Below, piece by piece: positions 15,989 through 23,667 of a stretch of DNA of 38,950 bases. Location of the stretch: NCBI GenBank assembly GCA_964446595.1, contig CAYUPY010000005.1:1-38950 (forward strand), in the 5' to 3' direction. A model generated the notes under the pieces. The model was not told where the DNA came from. It made no database searches and saw only the letters and a list, made by a program, of their open reading frames with translations. The position numbers were made by a program, and so were the translations under genes. Source of the DNA: CAYUPY01 sp964446595. Lineage in GTDB: Bacteria > Patescibacteriota > Dojkabacteria > J137 > JAEUSD01. How positions within the stretch are numbered: the stretch's first letter is position 1; each line of letters begins with the position of its first letter.

Positions 15989-16546
15989 CTATTTGTCGAA
16001 GCTCACATGCACTTTATCTGCATCCAGTCGTTTGAAGAGAAGCCATTGTAACTTATCCACAACGCGATACCAGTTTTCGTTTATGAAGCCTGGATGTCGG
16101 CGTATGCTTTGTAGGTAGTTGGTTTTATAGTTACCTTCACTAATGTAACTGTCGATGATCATGGCAATGATTAAGTTATCTATATCAATATACTCTTTGC
16201 CATCGATCTTTTTTACTTTTATTAAAGGTGGATCAGTTTTAGTTAGTAGGTTATGTGACTTTACATAATCGAGCACTTCTCTTAGCTGTTCCGGAGAAAT
16301 ATACCAATCATCATCGGAATTTGTTCCGGCTGGAGAGGCACCGCGACCTGTGTTTGCTGCCGCACCTCCTAGCTTAAGAGTAGAAAAGATTTGCGCCAGT
16401 CGGGACCGCGCTTCATGGTAACCAGCTATTAGTTCAGTAACTTCTGATGTGATTGACGCTTGAATGGCTGTCATAGTAGAATCATTGGTAGTTTGTGTCT
16501 GTTGCTTGGGCATAGTCGTTTTTTGTGCAAAGTAAGGCCCAAGCAT
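15989..16546 (-). CDS. Hypothetical protein, 185 aa
   Basis: Unrecognised soluble protein. The first 75 residues are rich in Thr, Gln, Ala and Ser and end in a Gly/Ala/Ser linker (GGAAANTGRGASPAGTNSDDD). The rest, about 80-185, looks like a compact charged alpha/beta domain (YISPEQLREVLDYVKSHNLL, then IDNLIIAMIIDSYI). Met12 (MPKQQTQ) is a second possible start. A TATACT box ends 6 nt before Met1. It lies upstream of the unknown trio on the same strand, separated by that trio's promoter. No function assigned. Confidence 0.65.
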   Translation of the reverse strand: MLGPYFAQKTTMPKQQTQTTNDSTMTAIQASITSEVTELIAGYHEARSRLAQIFSTLKLGGAAANTGRGASPAGTNSDDDWYISPEQLREVLDYVKSHNLLTKTDPPLIKVKKIDGKEYIDIDNLIIAMIIDSYISEGNYKTNYLQSIRRHPGFINENWYRVVDKLQWLLFKRLDADKVHVSFDK

Positions 16547-16552
16547 ATTATC

Positions 16553-16558
16553 AGTATA
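16553..16558 (-). promoter_or_regulatory. Probable -10 box, leaderless geometry
   Basis: TATACT on the minus strand with a 6-nt gap to the ATG at 16546. No TG extension. Confidence 0.35.
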
Positions 16559-16624
16559 TTATTATTTTAGACAAGTGAAACTACCATTGAATATAGAATT
16601 TTTTATCCGACAAGGCAAATATTT

Positions 16625-16633
16625 TGTTAAAAT
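16625..16633 (+). promoter_or_regulatory. Extended -10 box of the NfeD-slipin operon
   Basis: TGT TAAAAT with exactly 6 nt (CTTATT) before the ATG at 16640, so transcription would start at the start codon. No ribosome binding site is present. Confidence 0.5.
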
Positions 16634-16639
16634 CTTATT

Positions 16640-17083
16640 ATGGATCTACACATTATTGTTCCACTAGCATTAATCGGCATTGGCCTAGCCATGATTTTTG
16701 CTGAACTAATTATAGGCTTAGATAGCTTATTTGACCTAACACTCTCCGGTGCTGCTCTATTTTTTGCAGGTTTAATAGGCTTTGCGCTACGTAGCTGGGA
16801 AATCAGCTTAATTGCAGCATTTATTTTATTAATCCTGTATTGGGCATTAGGGAGAGCTTACATTCATAAGCTAATTAAAACCCACCCGCGTCGCACCAAC
16901 AGCGATAAGCTAATTGGCTTGAAGGTAAAAATCACCCGTATTAATGAATCCGGTGTGGCTTTTACAAAACTTGAGGGCGAGGAATGGCGTGTGGAGCCAA
17001 AAGCCGGATTTGAGATGCAGGTTTCAGACAAAGTAGAAATCACAGACGTTAAAGGAGTAAGTTTAATTGTTAAAAAAGTATAA
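16640..17083 (+). CDS. NfeD family membrane protein
   Basis: A 147-residue protein of the short NfeD type. Three hydrophobic segments lie at about 5-25, 31-50 and 54-72, followed by a soluble OB-fold C-terminal domain (about 85-147: LIGLKVKITRINESG, then EWRVEPKAGFEMQVSDKVEI). NfeD proteins pair with slipins in membrane quality control or microdomain formation. Here the slipin gene follows after 2 nt, the classic arrangement. The large N-terminal protease domain found in long NfeD proteins is absent. Confidence 0.9.
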   Translation: MDLHIIVPLALIGIGLAMIFAELIIGLDSLFDLTLSGAALFFAGLIGFALRSWEISLIAAFILLILYWALGRAYIHKLIKTHPRRTNSDKLIGLKVKITRINESGVAFTKLEGEEWRVEPKAGFEMQVSDKVEITDVKGVSLIVKKV

Positions 17084-17085
17084 AA

Positions 17086-17970
17086 ATGAACTTCATTTTT
17101 CTACTGTGCTTCGGCTTTATCCTGTTTATACTGGTAGTCGCATTAGCACAATCCATTAGAGTAATTCAGCAGTACGAAAAAGGCGTAATTTTACGCTTAG
17201 GTAAGTTTGCGGGAATTGCTGAGCCAGGAATTGTATTTTTAATACCATTTCTTGACTCAATTATTATGACTGACATGCGCGAGCGGGTAATTAATGTACC
17301 TCCGCAAGATGTGATCACAGAAGACAACGCCACTGTACAGGTGGATGCGGTTGTCTACTACAAAGTAGTTGATCCTGTAAATGCTACTTTTGAGGTAGAA
17401 GATTTTGATTTGGCTTGTACTACTTTAGCCCAAACTAACTTACGTAACGTAATTGGGGATCTATCACTAGATGAATCGCTAACTTCACGTGACAAAATTA
17501 ATGTGAACCTACGGGACGTTTTAGATGAAGCTACAAATCCTTGGGGTGTAAAAATTACTCGTGTAGAGGTTAAAAGAATTGATCCACCTATGGACATTAG
17601 CGAGGCCATGAGTCGTCAAATGAAGGCCGAGCGTGACAAAAGAGCGGCAATTTTGGAAGCAGAAGGTGTAAAACAATCTCGAATTCTGCAAGCAGAAGGT
17701 CTGAAGGAATCTCAAGTCTTGGAAGCTCAGGGAGCAGCTGAGGCTGAAATTGCGAAGGCTGAAGCTGAAGCTAAGGCAATTCAAGTAGTCGCAGAGGCCG
17801 CAGAAAAGTATTTTCAAGGCCGCGCTGAGGTATTCAAACGACTTGAAGTAACTAGGGACTCATTACAGCACAACACTAAATTCGTGATTCCTGAGGGAAG
17901 TGATTTGATAAATATTCTTGGTGATGATGCTGGTAAAGTAATCCCTGTGCATCGCAACACTCACAGTTAA
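17086..17970 (+). CDS. Slipin / stomatin-like SPFH protein
   Basis: A 294-residue prohibitin-homology protein. One N-terminal membrane helix (about 2-21) precedes an SPFH domain, with the typical VIQQYEKGVILRLGKF (26-41), VPPQDVITEDNATVQVDAV and FEVEDF segments. An Ala/Glu-rich coiled coil follows (about 185-250; AEAEIAKAEAEAKAI). Slipins form large rings in the membrane and with NfeD are thought to organise membrane domains or regulate proteases. It lies 2 nt after nfeD. The next gene, prfB, converges and ends 3 nt away. Confidence 0.94.
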   Translation: MNFIFLLCFGFILFILVVALAQSIRVIQQYEKGVILRLGKFAGIAEPGIVFLIPFLDSIIMTDMRERVINVPPQDVITEDNATVQVDAVVYYKVVDPVNATFEVEDFDLACTTLAQTNLRNVIGDLSLDESLTSRDKINVNLRDVLDEATNPWGVKITRVEVKRIDPPMDISEAMSRQMKAERDKRAAILEAEGVKQSRILQAEGLKESQVLEAQGAAEAEIAKAEAEAKAIQVVAEAAEKYFQGRAEVFKRLEVTRDSLQHNTKFVIPEGSDLINILGDDAGKVIPVHRNTHS

Positions 17971-17973
17971 ATC

Positions 17974-19065
17974 TTAGAGCTGTTTAATTTCAGCGTCTAT
18001 GAACTCCTGCAGATCGCCGTCTAAGACGGCGTCTGTATTGGAGGTTTCTACTCCAGTACGCACGTCTTTTACTAGCTTATATGGTTGGAGAACGTAATTG
18101 CGAATTTGGTTACCCCAAGCAAAGTCTTTGTGCTCTCCTTTTAGTTTTGCGGTTTCGGCCGCCAGCTTTTCTTCTTCAATTTTGGCGAGTCGCGATTTAA
18201 GTAAGTCCAAGGCAATTTGTCGATTTTGAGATTGAGAGCGGCTCGCAGAGGAGGTCACAGCAAGTCCGGTAGGCAGGTGTACTAGTCTTACAGAAGTAGC
18301 CACTTTGTTTACATTTTGACCGCCAGCACCAGAAGAACGTACTGCCGTAAACTCTAACTCGTTTTCAGGTATTTCAATATCTATCTCTTGGTCAAGTTTT
18401 GGCATTACCTCCACGCCGGCAAAGCTGGTTTGGCGCAATCCCGCGGAATTAAATGGAGAATTGCGCACTAATCGATGTGTCCCTTGCTCATGCTTTAAAT
18501 AACCGTATGCATAATCGCCAGTTATTTGCACCGTGACGGTAGAAATACCTACTTCGGTACCTACTACTTGATTTAAAACGCTCACTTCCCACCCTATGGT
18601 ATTACAATAGCGCAAATACATACGCAGCAACATTTCTGCCCAATCGTTGGCTTCAGTACCCCCTTGTCCTGCATGAATAGAAAGAATAGCGTCAGCATGG
18701 TCATACTTTCCACTTAAGAAAGTTGCCACCTCTAGCTTATCGATTTGTTCACCTAACGCATTTAGATCTTCCGCGATTAACTCCAGCATTTCTGCATCAG
18801 TTTCTTGCAACTCAGATAGGTCGGAAATAGTCTGCTCCAACTTCTGTTGTACATCATCTAAACTTTGTACCTGATGGCGCAGGCGTCCTAGTTTTCTCAT
18901 TGTCGCCTGCGCCATCTCCTGCTGCTGCCAAAATTCTGGGGACTGTGATTCCTCCTCCAGCCTTGCCAGCTCAACCTTTTTACTAACCAAATCCTGGCTC
19001 TCTACGATCTTTTCTACGCGCGGCGACAATTCCGCTAACTTGTCATTTAATTGCTTAAGGTCCAT
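17974..19065 (-). CDS. prfB: Peptide chain release factor 2
   Basis: A 363-residue class I release factor that ends translation at UGA and UAA. The peptide-release motif GGQ is at 248-250 (SSGAGGQNVNK), and the stop-codon recognition motif SPF, diagnostic of RF2 rather than RF1, is at 203-205. The gene is open from ATG to stop at full length, so the +1 frameshift autoregulation found in many bacteria is absent. Its presence supports UGA as a stop codon here. A TATAAT ends 9 nt before the ATG, without a ribosome binding site. A 13-bp perfect inverted repeat lies in the coding region. Confidence 0.96.
   Translation of the reverse strand: MDLKQLNDKLAELSPRVEKIVESQDLVSKKVELARLEEESQSPEFWQQQEMAQATMRKLGRLRHQVQSLDDVQQKLEQTISDLSELQETDAEMLELIAEDLNALGEQIDKLEVATFLSGKYDHADAILSIHAGQGGTEANDWAEMLLRMYLRYCNTIGWEVSVLNQVVGTEVGISTVTVQITGDYAYGYLKHEQGTHRLVRNSPFNSAGLRQTSFAGVEVMPKLDQEIDIEIPENELEFTAVRSSGAGGQNVNKVATSVRLVHLPTGLAVTSSASRSQSQNRQIALDLLKSRLAKIEEEKLAAETAKLKGEHKDFAWGNQIRNYVLQPYKLVKDVRTGVETSNTDAVLDGDLQEFIDAEIKQL
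18015..18031 (+). terminator. Possible terminator for slipin inside prfB
   Basis: CGCCGTC / GACGGCG stem of 7 bp with a TAA loop, 45 nt past the slipin stop and followed by TCTGTATT. It lies in a conserved RF2 segment (VLDGDL), so the pairing may be incidental. Confidence 0.3.
18873..18916. repeat. 13-bp perfect inverted repeat inside prfB
   Basis: Arms 18873-18885 (GATGGCGCAGGCG) and 18904-18916, with an 18-nt spacer, coding for the N-terminal helical region around residues 50-64 of RF2. Confidence 0.92.
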
Positions 19066-19074
19066 AATACGCTA

Positions 19075-19080
19075 ATTATA
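19075..19080 (-). promoter_or_regulatory. -10 box of prfB
   Basis: Perfect TATAAT on the minus strand, 9 nt before the ATG. The divergent hydrolase gene starts 9 nt further on, so the two promoters overlap. Confidence 0.5.
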
Positions 19081-19088
19081 GCTAAAAA

Positions 19089-19847
19089 ATGGAAATCTTA
19101 ATTGATGGTTTTAAACTGGAATACGAAAAGTATCCTGGACGCTTAGTAGCCAGACTAGTACGCTCATTTCAGGAAAAACCACGTACAATTCTCTTTATTC
19201 ATGGTTTTGCTGTCAGTTTTCAAAATCACGTTGATATGATTGAGATGTTTAACGCTGCGGGTTATGACGTTTATGCAATTAATTTACCCGGGCACGCAGG
19301 CTCCATGTTTGATTTGAACATAACCCTAGACAGAATTGTGGAGTTAATAGACAAGTTTATAGAAGGTTTGTGGTTAAGTGAGGTGTATGTAGTTGGATAC
19401 TCGTTTGGTGGTTTAATAAGCTTAAAACTAGCCGAAAAACAGAATAAAGATAAAATAAGTCGGATATGCGCTATTGCCCCACTTACCTACCCGCTTAAGC
19501 TAAAACCTGGGTTTACGGAATTCAACTTTAGTAAAAAATCTACAGATGTATTGGTGAAAATAGGACTAGGAGCATACAAAAAGCGTATTAACTACGCAAA
19601 CGTTGCCTTACTTGCGCCAGTATATCGTTCCATGGCCTATGATTACACTATTAATCTTACACATAACGAAATTCCTATACGTATTATTCGCCTAGGAAAA
19701 GACGAGATTATTGATGGCAATCAACTTACCCAAGATATAAAAAACTTTGAAACCTGTGAATTACTGACAGTTCCGGGCTACGCCCACGATATTTTTAACC
19801 TTCCTCTGCTAGAATTGCAAGGTTTAGTTGATATAGTGTTAGAATAG
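19089..19847 (+). CDS. Alpha/beta-fold hydrolase
   Basis: A 252-residue hydrolase. It has the oxyanion-hole motif LFIHGF (35-40) and the nucleophile elbow GYSFGG with Ser105. A likely acid is in LGKDEIIDG and the catalytic His in PGYAHDIF near the C-terminus. No signal peptide, so it is cytoplasmic. Substrate unknown; it could be an esterase, a lipase or a C-C hydrolase. It is followed 9 nt later by ksgA and probably cotranscribed. It begins only 23 nt from the divergent prfB start. Confidence 0.88.
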   Translation: MEILIDGFKLEYEKYPGRLVARLVRSFQEKPRTILFIHGFAVSFQNHVDMIEMFNAAGYDVYAINLPGHAGSMFDLNITLDRIVELIDKFIEGLWLSEVYVVGYSFGGLISLKLAEKQNKDKISRICAIAPLTYPLKLKPGFTEFNFSKKSTDVLVKIGLGAYKKRINYANVALLAPVYRSMAYDYTINLTHNEIPIRIIRLGKDEIIDGNQLTQDIKNFETCELLTVPGYAHDIFNLPLLELQGLVDIVLE

Positions 19848-19856
19848 CTAGCATAA

Positions 19857-20663
19857 ATGGCATTTAGACATCGTTTTAAAAAACAATTCGGACAGAACTT
19901 TCTGCGCAGTGATCGCTTTGCGCATAAATTACTTGAGGCAGCAGAAATTAATGAGCATGACCATGTGGTAGAAATAGGCCCCGGTGATGGCCGTGTGACT
20001 AACCTATTGCTGCAGACTGCAGCTAAAGTGGTAGCTATTGAAGTAGATTATGACTTAATCGTAAGCTTGATCAAGCGCTTTAATGAATACCCTAGTTTTG
20101 AAATTGTGCACCAGGATATCTTGAAGGTGGACTTTACTAATCTGCACCAAGAATATGGTTTAAACAATAATTTTAAGGTAGTTGGGTCCTTGCCATACAA
20201 TATTTCCAAGCAAATTATTGCCAAGATGTTCACCTTACCGAATATTCCCACCAAGATGGCTTTTATTTTACAAGAAGAGGTGACCGATGCTTATGCAGCT
20301 AGCGCGCCGCAGGCCACATTTTTATCAAATTGGCTGCGGCTCCAAGCAGAAGTAAAAAAGACTATCGCTATCTCTCGCAAACAATTCTATCCCGAACCAA
20401 AAGTTAATGGCGGGATATTACAAGTTACGCCGTATCAACCGTCACAATTTAACAAAGAGGAATTAGAATCACTCAGCAAATTAATACGTATTGGGTTTAG
20501 TAGCCCACGCAAAACATTAATGAACAACCTAAAAGCCAGTAACTTATATTCAACTGAACAGCTGATCAATTTAGATGAAGTACTGGAACTCGGAAAAAAG
20601 CGCCCTGCTGAATTGGACACAGCCACTTGGGTAAAAGTTGTAACCCTGCTAAACAAGTCCTAA
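19857..20663 (+). CDS. rsmA: 16S rRNA dimethyladenosine transferase
   Basis: A 268-residue KsgA/RsmA enzyme that dimethylates two adjacent adenosines near the 3' end of 16S rRNA during small-subunit assembly. Family marks: KKQFGQNFLRS (8-18), SAM-binding EIGPGDG (39-45), acidic Glu62 (AIEVD) and the catalytic loop. That loop reads SLPYNIS (111-117) rather than the usual NLPYNIS. Serine is tolerated at this place in other N6-adenine methyltransferases. The length is normal. It follows the hydrolase gene closely. Confidence 0.95.
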   Translation: MAFRHRFKKQFGQNFLRSDRFAHKLLEAAEINEHDHVVEIGPGDGRVTNLLLQTAAKVVAIEVDYDLIVSLIKRFNEYPSFEIVHQDILKVDFTNLHQEYGLNNNFKVVGSLPYNISKQIIAKMFTLPNIPTKMAFILQEEVTDAYAASAPQATFLSNWLRLQAEVKKTIAISRKQFYPEPKVNGGILQVTPYQPSQFNKEELESLSKLIRIGFSSPRKTLMNNLKASNLYSTEQLINLDEVLELGKKRPAELDTATWVKVVTLLNKS

Positions 20664-20741
20664 GTCAGGTATCCAGCACGATTAGTTGGGATCATAAACG
20701 AATTATGTTAACAGGATTCGGATTTACAAACCATCCCAGTC

Positions 20742-20756
20742 AGCCTAAAATAGGCT
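20742..20756 (+). other. Short hairpin between rsmA and the next gene
   Basis: AGCCTA, AAA loop, TAGGCT, followed by AATTACTTATTATTTTT. The 6-bp stem is weak. It could be a poor terminator for rsmA or part of the next gene's leader. Confidence 0.3.
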
Positions 20757-20778
20757 AATTACTTATTATTTTTAGTTC

Positions 20779-21228
20779 ATGCTGAAATTCTTTAGCAATG
20801 CTCGTGCCAAATTGGCTACTTCTGCATTTATGGCAGTAGTTTTATTCTTTTTAAATGCAGCTCCTGTAATGGCGCAGCGCTATGATTACTACGGAAATGG
20901 TGAAGAAGCCGCGTTCGGTGTATTTGCCCTAGCTTACGGCTTGTTCTGGTGTTGTTTTGCAGTACTAGGTATTGCTTTGCACTTAGGTGTGACGTACTAC
21001 CTGTATAAGGATGCCGAAGCAAAGAATATTGATAGTCCAATTCTTTGGGCTCTACTTTATTTCTTTTTCCAAGGTATCGCATTGCTGGCCTACTTCTACT
21101 TCAACCGTAATTGGAAAGGTCATCACGTAGATACAAAAGCTGAAAAGGCTGTAAAAAAGGCCGTCCATTCTGTAAAAGAAAAGGCTGAAGACGTAAAAGA
21201 AAGTATTTCTGGGGAAGATAAGAAATAG
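20779..21228 (+). CDS. Small membrane protein with signal sequence
   Basis: A 149-residue protein. A signal-type N-terminus (about 1-32) ends APVMAQ and could be cut there or remain as an anchor. Two further hydrophobic segments lie at about 46-74 and 84-104. The C-terminal 40 residues are a lysine- and glutamate-rich amphipathic helix (KAEKAVKKAVHSVKEKAEDV) of the kind that lies along membranes or binds nucleic acid. No family is recognised. It converges on the GT4 gene with 1 bp between the two stops, and its terminator lies inside that gene. Confidence 0.75.
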   Translation: MLKFFSNARAKLATSAFMAVVLFFLNAAPVMAQRYDYYGNGEEAAFGVFALAYGLFWCCFAVLGIALHLGVTYYLYKDAEAKNIDSPILWALLYFFFQGIALLAYFYFNRNWKGHHVDTKAEKAVKKAVHSVKEKAEDVKESISGEDKK

Positions 21229-21229
21229 T

Positions 21230-22375
21230 TTAGTTATAAACCTGTTCTAACTCAGAGATGATGGCAGCCCAGCGGTAACGCTGGGCTGCTTTTTGAGCAT
21301 TTTCTCCTGAGTCCTTAAGCAACCTTGGCTGATTTATATACCCCTGTATAGCATTTATCCACTCTTTAGTATCTGTTGGGTCTAGTGTCTTTCCTGCTGA
21401 TTGAGGAATAATGTCTGGAGGGCCGCCATTATTTGTTGCTATCACAACTTTAGATTGGGCCATTGCCTCAACTACTGTCATTCCAAAGGGCTCATATACG
21501 CTAGGCAGCAAAAATAAATCAATAGCAGAGTAGAAATTAAGCATCTCCTTACCTTTTAAATATTCTGTGGTGAAGATGACATTGGGGTAGCTGGCGAAGA
21601 GATGTTGCAATTCATCTAGATAGCCGTCGTCTCCGCCAGCAAAGATAAACAACACCTGAGGCAGAGCCTTTGCAACTGGTACCAGGTGCTGAATACCTTT
21701 TACGTAATTCATACGGCAGGCGGCACCGACAATTAGTGTCCAATCTTGAGGCTGTATCTCCCAGCTGGCAAAGAATTTTTGCCTATCTCCTTTTTGTTCA
21801 TAATACTTGTCTTCAATACCGTTAGGTATCACATGCACTTTGTGTGCAGGGATTCTGAGGCGGCGCTGCACTTCTTCCTTCTCTGAATCGAGCAGCGCCA
21901 CGTACGCCCCAATACCCCAACTAAACCAACTGACTACCCAATCGTGAAAGTTAACCATAGAATTCAATAGTTTTCCCCTTTTATCTACACCCACTACATA
22001 AGGATTATGTCCGGTCACCACGAATTTTTTACGTTTAAATGCACAGACCAGTAAGAGCAAAAGTAAATGTCCATCATGTACATTGTGCAGATGCAGTACG
22101 TCAAACCTTGTTGTAATTGCAGCCCAAATCAAACCTGGAGCGGTCTGAAAAAAATACCCTAATTTTAAAAGCGGGGTAAACCTTCTTACTTTAAACCCTC
22201 TGTAAATTTCACTACTATTAGCTTTCACACGAGACTTACCATGATCTGCATTTGAAGCAAACACCTCTACCGCATATCCCCTTCTTACTAAATGCGCCGC
22301 AATCTCCTCTGCCTGCCTCTCTACCCCACCCACAGCTGGATGGAAATACGTAGAAACTTGAATAACTTTTGGCAT
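21230..22375 (-). CDS. GT4-family glycosyltransferase
   Basis: A 381-residue GT-B fold glycosyltransferase. The N-terminal acceptor domain begins VIQVSTYFHPAVGGVERQAEE. The C-terminal donor domain carries the family mark YEPFGMTVVEAMA with the E-x7-E pair, followed by NNGGPPDII. It would add a sugar from a nucleotide donor to a lipid or glycan in envelope synthesis. The acceptor is unknown. No membrane helices, so it acts on the cytoplasmic face. A TATAAT box ends 5 nt before the ATG. The 3' part contains a strong terminator that serves the opposite strand. Confidence 0.92.
   Translation of the reverse strand: MPKVIQVSTYFHPAVGGVERQAEEIAAHLVRRGYAVEVFASNADHGKSRVKANSSEIYRGFKVRRFTPLLKLGYFFQTAPGLIWAAITTRFDVLHLHNVHDGHLLLLLLVCAFKRKKFVVTGHNPYVVGVDKRGKLLNSMVNFHDWVVSWFSWGIGAYVALLDSEKEEVQRRLRIPAHKVHVIPNGIEDKYYEQKGDRQKFFASWEIQPQDWTLIVGAACRMNYVKGIQHLVPVAKALPQVLFIFAGGDDGYLDELQHLFASYPNVIFTTEYLKGKEMLNFYSAIDLFLLPSVYEPFGMTVVEAMAQSKVVIATNNGGPPDIIPQSAGKTLDPTDTKEWINAIQGYINQPRLLKDSGENAQKAAQRYRWAAIISELEQVYN
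21264..21294 (+). terminator. Intrinsic terminator embedded in the convergent GT4 gene
   Basis: Eleven-bp perfect stem GCAGCCCAGCG / CGCTGGGCTGC with a GTAA loop, followed by TTTTT, 35 nt after the plus-strand stop at 21228. It lies wholly within the coding sequence of the minus-strand glycosyltransferase (its last 25 codons or so). It is also one of the 14 coding-region inverted repeats counted in the findings. Confidence 0.85.
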
Positions 22376-22380
22376 ATATG

Positions 22381-22386
22381 ATTATA
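22381..22386 (-). promoter_or_regulatory. -10 box of the GT4 gene, leaderless geometry
   Basis: Perfect TATAAT on the minus strand with only 5 nt (CATAT) to the ATG at 22375. No ribosome binding site could fit in so short a leader. Confidence 0.5.
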
Positions 22387-22464
22387 TTAGTTCTCCCAAG
22401 CTTGTGCCAGCTCGAGTAAAGTTTACGAAACACCCGCTCTCTTGCTAGATTAGCATCGCTCCCT

Positions 22465-22470
22465 TAAAAT
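22465..22470 (+). promoter_or_regulatory. Probable -10 box, leaderless geometry
   Basis: TAAAAT with 5 nt (CCGCT) before the ATG at 22476. It is the only candidate promoter seen for the following four-gene run. Confidence 0.35.
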
Positions 22471-22475
22471 CCGCT

Positions 22476-23645
22476 ATGTCTGTTATAGAAAATAGCTTTA
22501 GCATTTTTCCGATCATTAATACTTACCCAAGTCAACTACGGTTTTCTCCCGAACTGAAAACTGGACTATCTATAAGTGTTTGCACTGAATTGCATACTAT
22601 CAACAGATTAGATCCTTTCACTTTCAACGGCGCAGGTGGGTTTAGTGGTCTTGAGCTCGCTCATGAGAGGGATACTCGTAGATTTATGAGCATAAAGCCG
22701 AGAATAAGTTTCACTAAGATCAAAGTCAACTTTAAATTCGAGTATCTAGCCAGTACCGAAAACTTACCCTCATTCAGCTCTTTAATTAAGATCTTGAGCT
22801 CGTTAGGAGAGTATTTGGCTGATCAGGTTGTCATATCCACTGAAGACAGAACAGCGCGTGAAATGGTAACTCGTTTACTTCTATTATCTATTCATGAGAA
22901 TATTGACGACATAAGTTTATTAAGTTTTAGAAAGAATAGGTTTCGCGGCTATTCCCTAGATAGCGAGGAACTTTATGACCATATTAAAACTGCTGCTCGT
23001 GTATATGCCGCCGGCATTTATCGTGGCCGAGCAGACATTTCTACATTATTTGAGCAACTAACAAAGGTACAAGATCCAGATAGTTACGACACTGCCAGAG
23101 AACAAAAAAGACGAATAGGGATTCTCAATCTTTTCAGAAGGGAGCTACTCCTACAATTAATGCTTTCAGATGTCACACAAGCTGAAATAAAAAGCATTAC
23201 AAAAGAGGCGTTTAGGCTAGAGAGCAACCGCATAATTAACTATCTTACTGACTCAGCTCACACACTTAGCTCCCAAATGGATCCAATTCTTCATTCTGCC
23301 CAGTTTCCTTTTGGTCCAGACATTATTCAATGCGGTGATTTGTCTCTCCCTCCATCAGTATTACACCTAATTATTGATGAGTGGGGTAACCATTTACGTA
23401 ATATAATGCCATTACTATCTGATTCTAGTCAATTAGGCAATGCGCTAATTAATCAAACTCTAGTTGAAATGAATCACTCATTACAAGCTTTGAGTATTTT
23501 TGTGAAGAGGAACCTGCAAAATCAGGGCCTTTTACATGTAGTGAATGGAGAGGATGTAGTACCTGAACACAATTGGTCAGTAGTCGAACCTTTAATCACT
23601 AAATATAGTGCCCTAGCTCAAAGCTTACCTCCTAGCATTCGCTAA
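22476..23645 (+). CDS. Hypothetical protein, 389 aa
   Basis: Unrecognised soluble protein, without signal peptide or membrane segments. The first 70 residues are strand-rich. Residues about 90-260 are charged and helical with many arginines (RDTRRF, REQKRRIGILNLFRREL), and the C-terminal third is helical and leucine-rich. It stands 22 nt upstream of the P-type ATPase and in the same direction, so cotranscription is likely, but nothing in it suggests a transport role. Codon use is AT-rich, like the unknown genes elsewhere in the window. Confidence 0.65.
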   Translation: MSVIENSFSIFPIINTYPSQLRFSPELKTGLSISVCTELHTINRLDPFTFNGAGGFSGLELAHERDTRRFMSIKPRISFTKIKVNFKFEYLASTENLPSFSSLIKILSSLGEYLADQVVISTEDRTAREMVTRLLLLSIHENIDDISLLSFRKNRFRGYSLDSEELYDHIKTAARVYAAGIYRGRADISTLFEQLTKVQDPDSYDTAREQKRRIGILNLFRRELLLQLMLSDVTQAEIKSITKEAFRLESNRIINYLTDSAHTLSSQMDPILHSAQFPFGPDIIQCGDLSLPPSVLHLIIDEWGNHLRNIMPLLSDSSQLGNALINQTLVEMNHSLQALSIFVKRNLQNQGLLHVVNGEDVVPEHNWSVVEPLITKYSALAQSLPPSIR

Positions 23646-23667
23646 GAATCTCATCTAAACTACCCTG

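Noticed and set aside
17640..17800. Repeated GCTGAAGC/GCAGAAGG units in the slipin gene
   Set aside because: They encode the normal Ala/Glu-rich coiled coil of slipins and are not a separate repeat element.
17974..19065. Release factor 2 gene without the usual +1 frameshift site
   Set aside because: Many bacteria have an uninterrupted prfB, so this is normal variation. I only use its presence as evidence that UGA is a stop.
20187..20210. KsgA catalytic motif reads SLPY, not NLPY
   Set aside because: Serine is an accepted first residue in the motif of N6-adenine methyltransferases and all other motifs are intact, so no loss of function is implied.
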